From assembly GCA_024404655.1 (NCBI GenBank), contig JAKSPR010000175.1:1-6394 (forward strand): DNA of 6,394 nt. The letters run 5' to 3'. Origin of the DNA: Clostridia bacterium (GTDB lineage Bacteria; Bacillota; Clostridia; Oscillospirales; CAG-272). A program made the position numbers and the translations under genes. Shown piece by piece: positions 1 to 6,286 of the stretch (position 1 is its first letter; every line of letters starts with the position of its first letter). The notes beneath the pieces were generated by a model. The model was not told the DNA's origin, did not search any database, and was given only the letters and a program-made list of their open reading frames with translations.

Positions 1-2774
1 GAGATTTCTGTCAGTTCCGGATTATAGAAATAATCAATTCTGTAACCATTGTTTGTAACATAGCCATGACCTTCTTTACCGCTGGAATACGCTTCTGTAC
101 CATTTGGTTTACTTGTCTGATCTGCGCCGTCAAGGGCAAGCAGCCATCCGGAGTGAAACAGATAATGTGATACACCGTCAATCGTCTCTGAACAGTTGAG
201 TGAAATATAAGTACTGAAATTCGTCTTGCCTAATGTATAAAACTTTGTTCCCTCAGGAAGAACTTCCTTGATCATAACGGGTTCCGTGTATTCCTGCAGA
301 GGGAGATGGATCCTTAGATCCCATGTCGGCGTATAAGCTTCATGATCTCCTTGTTTGAATATCACTTCTTCAAGTCTGTGCTCTGTGATTTGTCCGCCGT
401 TACGGTTTCTCGAGTCGAACTTCAGGACGACCGGAGAATACCATTGGGACACGCCTGTATTGATCGCTGAGTTTGCATCTTTGACGTATATAAAGTTGCT
501 GCCGTAGATACCGGTAACTGTACCGTCCTGTACATTCATATAGTTACTGTAGTGCAGCTCCATGATCTTTCCGGGACCATAGTTTGTATCGAAAATGATG
601 TATAGGTGAAGCGTACCCTCCGTAATCGGATTGTCAGCCATAAAGTCCCATGCATCACTGCCCTCTTCGGTTCTGTAAATCAAGGTGTCGTTGATACTTG
701 CATTGTTCCCTTGACCTGTAAAGATATAGAAGCTGCCTTCATATCCCGAATTCTTGATTTCTTCGGCGATACGTCGGGCATTTTCACGCTGAAGTTCTTC
801 TGTGATATAGGTTGGCTGACCATTGTTCAGCGTATCGGACATGCTCCAATAACCGCCGTTCGGAAATGCTTCCGGATGATTTGCAGGGCTGATATCAGCA
901 AAAGGAGAAACGATATTTGCGAAAACCGCGCCGTTTGTGGTATCAACGGTCAGAAGCCACTCTTGACGGACAATGATGTCACCTGCTTCATTATTATGAT
1001 CCGCATAAATACCAAGCGGGCTTTTGAAAATTTCAAAACTGTACGTTCCGACTGGACCTGTGGTAATACCTTCACCGCTGGGCGGGGTCAGCATCGCCTG
1101 ATTTTTACTGTCGGGATTTCCGTTTGTCCGGTAAGTGACAGAATAGTATGTGACCGCACTGTCCTGGGGGAATACATAGGGCAGATGTGTCTTGATACTG
1201 TCTTTGCCTGTCAGGGGGTTCGGTTTGATGACAATATCAAGGTTCGGATCGAGAACATTTCCCTCGAAATCATCTGAAAGCGTCCATCCGCTCAGATCGT
1301 GGCGGGTAGAGGAACTTGAGTTGATTGTGATCGTCCAGTCGATAGTGCCGGATGCACTGTTGTAGATACCTTGCTTTGTGATACTGGGACGGGAGAAGGA
1401 ATCCGTCTGTTCATCATCGTCGTACAGGGGTTCATCAAGAGAGTTCTTTGACTCGACCGTGACCTTGTTGGTAATGGTCTGTACCTGCGGCAGTTTATGT
1501 TCGCTGTCAAGAGCTGCACTGTAGGTGATGATGTACTGACCGCCTTTTTCAAGAGCGGGAAGTATGATATCTGGGAACGTGCCCTCATAGGAAACATTCT
1601 CGCCTTCCGGTGTCACGATGGTGATCTCACCGATCACATCGGCGTTTGTCAGTGTATCTTTCAGTATGACCGGCGCATACGTGCCGTTTTCGGAAGACAC
1701 GACGATTTCATAATCAAGGGTACCTTCTGTCGGCTTTACGTTTTTCGATGCTTTTTCAACGGACAAGTCGCCTTCGGGATTTTTGACAGTGACAGTCACG
1801 ACTTCCTTGAAGGGAAAAACGAGTTCTTCATCCTCCTTGCCGCCCATGGATTCCACAGTCGAATAGAACGTGACAAAGCCGTCGAGTTTGGAGCCGTTTT
1901 GGTTCATCTCCACATACTCATGGTCAAAGACGATGGTAACTACGCCGTCTTCGGTGACCGTATATTTTCCGGCAGGTTTGCCGTCAGGCCCCGGAACAGT
2001 ACCGGAGGTCTCGTGCAGAACTTTGATGGAAGGATCTATCTGATAGGATACCTTGTAATTGTTATCGGAAAGGGTTTCGGCGGGTAATTCATAATAAAGC
2101 TGGATTCGGAGCTGATCGTTTTCGTGGACGTACTGATCCACGGGAACCCATTCTTCATTGGCGTTTTCCCTGCGCTGGATGGTGACACTGGTGATGTATT
2201 CATCCATACCAAGCGGATCCTCCGGAACCGGCGGATCTTCCGGTGCCGTGGAATCATCCGGTTCTCCAGGTTCGGCCCCTGCGTTCAGCAGCGCTGCGGC
2301 GGGTGCTTCCGGGAGCAGTCCGTCCGGGGCCATTGCGTCCGCAGACGCTTCGCCCATAAGCAGCTTTTCATTATCCTTTGTTTCAGCTGTACAGGTATCA
2401 TCGTGAATATGCTCGATCAGCGTGCAGCGAAGCGTTCCGTCTTCAAAATAGCAGTCCTCCGTGTGTGCATGTTCGGACATGCCGCAGAGATAATCATCGT
2501 GCAGTCTGGGCGGCGCATCAAAGCCGGCAGTATCATGGACGTGTTCTTCCATACCGCAGATCAGCGTCTCATCCTGCCAGCACGCTTCGCCGTGGGTATG
2601 CTCCGGAATCTCACAGAGCAGCGTGCGTTCCCATGTGATGGCCGGGATGATCATCGCATACGTTGTGATGAAAACCACCACGGCGGCGAGGAAGGTCAGC
2701 ACGCGGTAACGGATGCGCTGTTTTCTGTGTCGGATATTCAGTTGTTGTGTGTAGACTTTTGTGTTTTCCATCAT
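1..2774 (-). CDS. Large cell-surface adhesin / SpaA-pilin-related protein (N-terminal 924 residues, 3' end outside window)
   Basis: The frame is open without a stop from ATG 2774 to the window edge, giving 924 codons plus two bases. A TGA directly before the ATG fixes the start at 2774 or at the adjacent ATG 2771. Residues 1-23 are basic. Residues 24-47 form a hydrophobic segment ending in IIPAIT, which is probably an export signal. Residues 54-128 hold four Cys/His repeats (C-x3-E-H-x-H-x3-C). Residues 140-190 are a Pro/Ala/Glu/Asp-rich linker. Beta-rich Ig-like or adhesin-like domains follow: one around 335-445 (start DLSVEKASKNV, end ITNKVTV) resembles DUF11/pilin modules, and one from about 463 contains GTIDWTITIN. 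A C-terminal sortase signal and Cna-B domains would lie beyond the window and are not seen. It sits 45 bp downstream of the signal peptidase gene, so it is likely the last or main product of that operon. The ligand is unknown. The family is recognised from N-terminal architecture only. Confidence 0.85.
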   Translation of the reverse strand, partial: MMENTKVYTQQLNIRHRKQRIRYRVLTFLAAVVVFITTYAMIIPAITWERTLLCEIPEHTHGEACWQDETLICGMEEHVHDTAGFDAPPRLHDDYLCGMSEHAHTEDCYFEDGTLRCTLIEHIHDDTCTAETKDNEKLLMGEASADAMAPDGLLPEAPAAALLNAGAEPGEPDDSTAPEDPPVPEDPLGMDEYITSVTIQRRENANEEWVPVDQYVHENDQLRIQLYYELPAETLSDNNYKVSYQIDPSIKVLHETSGTVPGPDGKPAGKYTVTEDGVVTIVFDHEYVEMNQNGSKLDGFVTFYSTVESMGGKEDEELVFPFKEVVTVTVKNPEGDLSVEKASKNVKPTEGTLDYEIVVSSENGTYAPVILKDTLTNADVIGEITIVTPEGENVSYEGTFPDIILPALEKGGQYIITYSAALDSEHKLPQVQTITNKVTVESKNSLDEPLYDDDEQTDSFSRPSITKQGIYNSASGTIDWTITINSSSSTRHDLSGWTLSDDFEGNVLDPNLDIVIKPNPLTGKDSIKTHLPYVFPQDSAVTYYSVTYRTNGNPDSKNQAMLTPPSGEGITTGPVGTYSFEIFKSPLGIYADHNNEAGDIIVRQEWLLTVDTTNGAVFANIVSPFADISPANHPEAFPNGGYWSMSDTLNNGQPTYITEELQRENARRIAEEIKNSGYEGSFYIFTGQGNNASINDTLIYRTEEGSDAWDFMADNPITEGTLHLYIIFDTNYGPGKIMELHYSNYMNVQDGTVTGIYGSNFIYVKDANSAINTGVSQWYSPVVLKFDSRNRNGGQITEHRLEEVIFKQGDHEAYTPTWDLRIHLPLQEYTEPVMIKEVLPEGTKFYTLGKTNFSTYISLNCSETIDGVSHYLFHSGWLLALDGADQTSKPNGTEAYSSGKEGHGYVTNNGYRIDYFYNPELTEI
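2391..2615 (-). repeat. Four Cys/His repeats in the surface protein N-terminus
   Basis: This is a protein-level repeat, residues 54-128. The units begin at C54, C73, C97 and C117 and follow C-x3-E-H-x-H-x3-C, for example CGMSEHAHTEDC. The His pairs are H59/H61, H78/H80, H102/H104 and H122/H124. The second unit is degenerate: the closing Cys is replaced by Gly84, and an insertion of about eight residues follows. Similar HTH/HSEEC-type repeats occur after the membrane segment of large Clostridial surface proteins; this is recalled knowledge. Metal binding or disulfide formation is plausible but unproven. Confidence 0.8.
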
Positions 2775-2819
2775 TCACAACTGCGCCCGCAATTCGGCGC
2801 TTCTCTCCTGCAATATCGT
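2775..2819 (-). promoter_or_regulatory. Structured ribosome-binding region of the surface protein gene
   Basis: The only good Shine-Dalgarno sequence, AGGAG at 2809-2805, lies 30 nt before ATG 2774, too far for normal initiation. Between them, GCGCC (2800-2796) and GGCGC (2787-2783) form a perfect five-pair G:C hairpin with an 8-nt loop. When folded, the unpaired distance from AGGAG to ATG drops to about 12 nt. A six-codon frame TTG CGG GCG CAG TTG TGA (2792-2775) abuts the ATG and could offer an alternative coupling route. The sequence is observed; its function in initiation is inferred. Confidence 0.5.
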
Positions 2820-3440
2820 TTAGTTTACAAATCCGAAGTCAGTCAGCGGCCAGATCCGGAATTCGATTTTTCCGATGATCTCATCAAGGTCAATACAGCC
2901 GACAGAGGAATTGCGGCTGTCAATGGAGGTGTCCCGTTTATCTCCCATCACGAAAATGGCGTTTGCGGGAACCTGATACGGGAGCTCTATGTCACATTCT
3001 CCAAATGCTTTTGCGTTCTCGGCAAGATAGGATTCATCCAACGGATCGCCCTTCTGATCGGTATAGACGTAGACATTTCCCTCTTCGTCGATATCCACCC
3101 ATTCGCCGGAGGATGCGATCACGCGCTTGACAAGGACTTTGTTGCCGTAGTACATACAGACAAGGTCGCCGCGGACGATGTTTTTGCTTTTGACGGATAC
3201 GATGATGTTTTCGGGATTCAGCGTCGGTACCATGGAATTTCCGTAAATACGGAAGACCGGCATATAAAGCACAGCCACAAGAACGGCGCAGGCGGCGACG
3301 ACGATAAGCGTATTGATAGTACTCTGCAAAAGCCTGCGGAAGCGGATATTGTGGTTGACCCGCTTTAGTTCGGCTTCGATCATGCCGATGCGGTTGTCAT
3401 CCTGCTGACCCGGCTGTTTTTCGATTGTTTCGTCTTTCAT
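2820..3440 (-). CDS. lepB: Type I signal peptidase
   Basis: This 206-residue protein is a membrane serine/lysine protease predicted to remove signal peptides on the outer face of the membrane. Residues 1-41 are charged and cytoplasmic, and about 42-60 form a single transmembrane helix. The catalytic Ser69 lies in GNSMVPTL and the general-base Lys105 in VKRVIA. The RGDLV box is at 90-94 and the C-terminal box is MGDKRDTSIDSR at 165-176. The length and order of boxes fit Gram-positive SipS/LepB enzymes. Two oddities are GDK where GDN is usual, and SSGE where a PGD-like motif follows the KRV box. Both catalytic residues are present, so this is not a SipA-type inactive homologue. The start ATG overlaps the stop of the coiled-coil gene (ATGA), with GAGGAAGG upstream, so translation is probably coupled. 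Its position just before the surface protein suggests it is dedicated to that substrate, which is inference. Confidence 0.93.
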   Translation of the reverse strand: MKDETIEKQPGQQDDNRIGMIEAELKRVNHNIRFRRLLQSTINTLIVVAACAVLVAVLYMPVFRIYGNSMVPTLNPENIIVSVKSKNIVRGDLVCMYYGNKVLVKRVIASSGEWVDIDEEGNVYVYTDQKGDPLDESYLAENAKAFGECDIELPYQVPANAIFVMGDKRDTSIDSRNSSVGCIDLDEIIGKIEFRIWPLTDFGFVN

Positions 3441-3877
3441 GGGTCAACATTTCCTTCCTCGGAAATCTGGGCAAAAATATCCGGATGTTTTTCAAAAAAG
3501 TTCTGCATTTTCTTTTTCATATTGGTGACCTGCATATCGGCTTCCATGATCTTATGAAGCCGTGTTCGTTCGGCTTCAGCGACAATATCCGCGGCTTTTT
3601 CTTTTGCCTCGCATAGCAGGGTTTCGCTTTCCTTGTCCCGGATGCGGATGTTTTCCAGATACTGCTCCGCAGCCTTTCCCATATCTTCATATACATGATT
3701 GAGATGCAGAACTGCCTCGGCAAGATTTCCGGCGTCGTCAAGCATCAGACGTCTTTCATTCAGTTTTTCATTTGCTGCCCGGAGTTCTTCCCGCAGGCGG
3801 ACGTTCTCTTTTTCCAGACCAAGGAGCATTTCAAGAAGCTCCTTCCTGTTCATTTTTTTCAGTTCATCGTCAGCCAT
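3437..3877 (-). CDS. Small coiled-coil protein of unknown function
   Basis: This 146-residue protein has no membrane segment or signal peptide, so it is predicted to be cytoplasmic. It begins with MADDELKKMNRKELLEMLLG. Residues 17-47 show heptad-like spacing of a coiled coil (LEKENVRLREELRAANEKL). Residues 50-78 form an amphipathic helix, and 82-118 an Ala/Glu/Lys-rich helix with AKEKAADIVAEAERTR, reminiscent of DivIVA or ATP-synthase b-type stalks. A short tail ends at VDP. I recall similar small coiled-coil proteins beside signal peptidase and pilin-like genes in Clostridia, but I know no assigned function. An AGGA Shine-Dalgarno lies 8 nt before ATG 3877. It is the first gene after the two candidate promoters, and its stop overlaps the signal peptidase start by four bases. 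A scaffold or localisation role for secretion is a guess. Confidence 0.85.
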   Translation of the reverse strand: MADDELKKMNRKELLEMLLGLEKENVRLREELRAANEKLNERRLMLDDAGNLAEAVLHLNHVYEDMGKAAEQYLENIRIRDKESETLLCEAKEKAADIVAEAERTRLHKIMEADMQVTNMKKKMQNFFEKHPDIFAQISEEGNVDP

Positions 3878-3902
3878 CGCTTATGTCCTGTTCTGTTTTT
3901 CT

Positions 3903-3932
3903 ATAAAATATAATGAGCATGTCGATTGTCAA
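3903..3932 (-). promoter_or_regulatory. Candidate promoter P2 of the surface operon
   Basis: A perfect -35 box TTGACA lies at 3932-3927. A weaker -10 candidate TATTTT (3910-3905, 16-bp spacing) sits in a T/A-rich run at 3913-3902. A transcript would start near 3898 and leave a leader of about 20 nt carrying the AGGA ribosome site of the coiled-coil gene. The -35 box falls in the spacer of a perfect inverted repeat, and one arm occupies most of the -35/-10 gap. Confidence 0.5.
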
Positions 3933-3950
3933 GAACGATCGACATGCTCA
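3914..3950. repeat. Perfect 13-bp inverted repeat, probable operator
   Basis: The arms TGAGCATGTCGAT (3914-3926) and ATCGACATGCTCA (3938-3950) are exact reverse complements around an 11-bp spacer (3927-3937). The arm centres are 24 bp apart. On the minus strand the spacer contains TTGACA, and the downstream arm fills the gap to the -10 region. This is a good place for a dimeric repressor or other regulator. In RNA it would also form a 13-pair stem, but no uninterrupted U run follows in either direction, so it is a poor intrinsic terminator. Attenuation of transcripts from upstream remains possible. Confidence 0.7.
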
Positions 3951-4009
3951 GGTTTGCTATATCTGTCTCAAGCGGTCCCGACTGCATGTCAATCATCTGA
4001 TCTGCAGCT

Positions 4010-4052
4010 ATTATAACACGGCAATGGGGACAGTATGGGGATAAAATGTTGG
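4010..4052 (-). promoter_or_regulatory. Candidate SARP-type activated promoter P1
   Basis: Reading the minus strand, two identical heptamers TCCCCAT lie at 4041-4035 and 4030-4024, a period of 11 bp. Eight bases then separate the second from TATAAT at 4015-4010, which is preceded by TG in an extended -10 (TGTTATAAT). No TTGACA-like -35 box is present at the expected place. A degenerate third heptamer CCAACAT (4052-4046, 4 of 7 matches) is in phase. SARP activators are known to bind heptameric direct repeats of 11-bp period placed 8 bp upstream of the -10. The gene just upstream encodes a regulator with a SARP-like DNA-binding domain. Binding by that regulator is inferred. Confidence 0.65.
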
Positions 4053-4055
4053 ATT

Positions 4056-4811
4056 TTATTGGATTTCTGAAAAAGTATTTTCTGAAAAACTGTATTGAGT
4101 CATGTATTCCGTGGGTTTCTGCGTGATTTTACCGTCTTTATAGTCAAAGTAATCACAATCCACAAGTTCCCGGTTGATGCCGAGCAGACCGCGGGAAGAA
4201 CGAAGCACATCCGAGCAGCCCACATTTTCAAAAGACGAAAGCAGGTCCGCACGGAGTTTTTTGAAATATTCCCGGTTGACCTCGTCTTCAAACAGGACGG
4301 CGATCAGCTCCAAAGTCGTACAGTCAGCGCCGTTGCGGTCTACAAGATACGCAAGAAGTTCTTTGGAGCGCTTATAGGAAAATGTCATGGGGGTACCGTC
4401 GCAGTAGATCTCAAAATTGCCGAAACACCGGATGCGGATGCGTTTTTCCTCTTTGATCGGGTGTCGTAGATTCTCAACAGCCTTGCGTACTTTTTCCACG
4501 CTGATAGGCTTTGTCAGATAGCCGCTGCAGTAAAGGTCCAGGGCATCTGCCATATATTCGGTGTAGCCGGTACAGAAAATCACGTTGCAGTCGGGATAAA
4601 GTTCCTGCAGGTGTTTTGCCATGGTGATGCCGTCAATGACGCGCATCTTGATATCCAGAAACGCGACGTTGATGGGATGCTCCTCTGCATATTCCATTGC
4701 CTTGACTGCGCTTGTGAAGCTCTGCATGGGGGTATCAGGGAGAACGGATGAGACATCGCGTTCCAGTTTGCGAAGCGCTATGGGTTCATCGTCAACAAGC
4801 AGGACGGTCAT
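4056..4811 (-). CDS. Response regulator, receiver domain plus SARP/OmpR-like winged helix
   Basis: This 251-residue cytoplasmic regulator is predicted to be phosphorylated by the adjacent kinase. The receiver domain is residues 1-118: acidic pair D7/D8 in VDDEP, phosphorylation site D53 in FLDIKM, conserved T81 and K101 in LTKPIS. Residues 124-225 form a winged-helix domain starting RIRIRCFGNFEIYCDGTPMT and continuing KRSKELLAYLVDRNGADCTT, the pattern of SARP-family domains (FGxFEV..DG....F...K..ELLAYL). The bacterial transcriptional activation (BTAD) domain that follows in true SARPs is missing; only about 25 residues remain. The ATG overlaps the kinase stop (ATGA), with AAGGAG 10 nt upstream, so translation is coupled. 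No clear terminator follows. The likely target is the promoter directly downstream. No LytTR domain is present, although the kinase type often pairs with LytTR regulators. Confidence 0.9.
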   Translation of the reverse strand: MTVLLVDDEPIALRKLERDVSSVLPDTPMQSFTSAVKAMEYAEEHPINVAFLDIKMRVIDGITMAKHLQELYPDCNVIFCTGYTEYMADALDLYCSGYLTKPISVEKVRKAVENLRHPIKEEKRIRIRCFGNFEIYCDGTPMTFSYKRSKELLAYLVDRNGADCTTLELIAVLFEDEVNREYFKKLRADLLSSFENVGCSDVLRSSRGLLGINRELVDCDYFDYKDGKITQKPTEYMTQYSFSENTFSEIQ

Positions 4812-6259
4812 GGTTCATTTTCTCCTTTTTCCAAACGGTTTACAGAATTTTCATCCATACGGATGGTGGCCTCTGTGCCGTAGCCGGGGATGCTTGTGAT
4901 AGACAATTCTCCCCCGCACAGAAGCTGCAGACGCTTCCGGACGTTGTCGATGCCAATGCCTTTGCTCTCACCGTCAAGCTCAGCGACATCAAAGCCGACG
5001 CCGTCATCAGCGACGGTGATGATAACGGAACCGTTTTCCCTGCGTGTCCGGATGGTGACGGTTCCGCCGTCCTCGGCTTCACAGATTCCGTGCTTGACTG
5101 CATTTTCAACGAGAGGCTGCAGGGTCAGGGGCGGTAATAGAAAATCGGTACAGCCAATATCGAGCTTTGTTTTCAACAGGTCACCAAAACGCTGCTCTTC
5201 GATCCAGAGATAGGTCATGGTATGTTCCAGTTCCTTGGAAAAAGGTTCCAGCCGATTGTCCTGAATGCTGTGGAGGTTGCCGCGGAGATAATCGGCGAAT
5301 TTGACGGTGACGTCTCTTGCAAGAAGCGGGTCTTCCTCACAAAGAGCGCTGATGGTATTCAGGGTGTTATAGATAAAATGCGGCTGTATCTGTGAGACCA
5401 TGATCTGGGTGCGCTTCTCTGTCAGATCCCGGCTCTGCTCGGCAAGGACTCTTCCGCGCTCGGCGTATTCCATACTGCGGTCCATGTGGATGACGCCATA
5501 GATCAGCATCAGATCCAGAAGCAGCACGCTCTGAACGATCTGCACGTCCGGGAAATAGATATTGTTGAGGATCGTCACGAGCACAGGCGATACCGAGAAA
5601 ATCAGCAGCACTGCGCGTTTGAGCGGCGCAATCTGAGACCGGATATTCAGAATCACATTGATGATGGAAAGGATGATCGGCAGCAGAAGTACAATTGGAT
5701 AGCCATAGCCTATATGGTAAATACCGTCATTGTCAATATAAAACAGGATTTCAAGGGCTGACAGAATGACCGTTGCTGCGATATTGAAGATCGAGCACAG
5801 AAACACGGCATTGATCGCAGTCTGGGACCGTTCTTTTTCCGTGCGCAGAAGTTCATACTGATACATCCAGAACAGCGGTTCAAGAAGAACTGTGGATAAA
5901 AAGCTGAACGTGGTAATGATGATGTTATGTATCCGCATCATCGGACTGCCGGAGAAGTCCCACAGGACATTGGTAGCTGCCGCGCCGATATATACCAGAA
6001 TGACGAGGATTGTGAAAATGACGCCGCTCTCGTCCTGCGGCGTCTGGTCGAGGGCAACAATCATCAGAAGCATCGCAGCAGCGGCCATAGTGACAATACC
6101 GACACCGATCTCAAAGATCATGGATTCCTCAATACCAATACCCGCGACACGGTGAATCATGAAAAATGCAGCAATTACGGTCAGCAGCAACATGCCCAGC
6201 GACAGAAGGAACTGTATGATGACCGTTTTTTTATCTTTTCTCTGTATGGTTTGTTCCAT
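4808..6259 (-). CDS. Multi-pass membrane sensor histidine kinase (His_kinase / LytS-YesM class)
   Basis: This 483-residue kinase senses an unknown signal through its membrane domain and is predicted to phosphorylate the next gene's product. Eight hydrophobic segments are visible, around residues 12-34, 47-69, 79-97, 111-133, 148-172, 186-205, 215-235 and 240-257. The N-terminus is basic and the count is even, so the kinase domain is cytoplasmic. There is no large external loop, which fits sensing within or near the membrane. A linker helix at 262-285 leads to the phosphoacceptor H294 in QIQPHFIYNTLN. The ATP-binding domain has the N box LQPLVENAVKHG (N386), G1 box DDGVGF (418-423) and G2 box GIGIDNVRKRL. 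The frame is open further upstream to 6334, but those 25 codons lie partly in the insertion-sequence end. The RBS AAAAGGA supports ATG 6259. It forms an operon with the response regulator (four-base overlap). Confidence 0.92.
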   Translation of the reverse strand: MEQTIQRKDKKTVIIQFLLSLGMLLLTVIAAFFMIHRVAGIGIEESMIFEIGVGIVTMAAAAMLLMIVALDQTPQDESGVIFTILVILVYIGAAATNVLWDFSGSPMMRIHNIIITTFSFLSTVLLEPLFWMYQYELLRTEKERSQTAINAVFLCSIFNIAATVILSALEILFYIDNDGIYHIGYGYPIVLLLPIILSIINVILNIRSQIAPLKRAVLLIFSVSPVLVTILNNIYFPDVQIVQSVLLLDLMLIYGVIHMDRSMEYAERGRVLAEQSRDLTEKRTQIMVSQIQPHFIYNTLNTISALCEEDPLLARDVTVKFADYLRGNLHSIQDNRLEPFSKELEHTMTYLWIEEQRFGDLLKTKLDIGCTDFLLPPLTLQPLVENAVKHGICEAEDGGTVTIRTRRENGSVIITVADDGVGFDVAELDGESKGIGIDNVRKRLQLLCGGELSITSIPGYGTEATIRMDENSVNRLEKGENEP

Positions 6260-6269
6260 GCGGATTACA

Positions 6270-6276
6270 TCCTTTT
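6270..6276 (-). promoter_or_regulatory. Ribosome-binding site deciding the kinase start
   Basis: AAAAGGA lies 10 nt before ATG 6259. The alternative upstream ATG at 6334 has no comparable site and would place MVPVRSPHFFKWWVVHN, translated from the mobile-element hairpin, at the N-terminus. The site therefore favours the shorter kinase. Confidence 0.7.
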
Positions 6277-6286
6277 CGTTTCGATT

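Noticed and set aside
606..1277. A 223-codon open frame on the plus strand
   Set aside because: It is antisense to the continuous surface protein frame and shows no motif.
2391..2615. Cys/His cluster as a c-type haem or zinc-finger DNA-binding domain
   Set aside because: There is no CxxCH motif. The cluster follows an export segment, and the pattern fits N-terminal repeats of large Clostridial surface proteins.
2124..3368. A 414-codon open frame on the plus strand
   Set aside because: It lies antisense to the signal peptidase and the surface protein N-terminus, both of which show clear family motifs. Its translation has no recognisable domain and looks like an antisense shadow of G+C-rich codons.
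3914..3950. The 13-bp inverted repeat as a strong intrinsic terminator of the two-component genes
   Set aside because: The stem is only about half G+C, the loop is 11 nt, and the following sequence TTATATTTTATAG is not a continuous U run. The TTGACA box in the spacer fits an operator better. Attenuation cannot be excluded.
3987..3992. A second TTGACA as a -35 box
   Set aside because: No acceptable -10 lies 16-18 bp downstream on the minus strand; the hexamer is explained by the repeated half-site.
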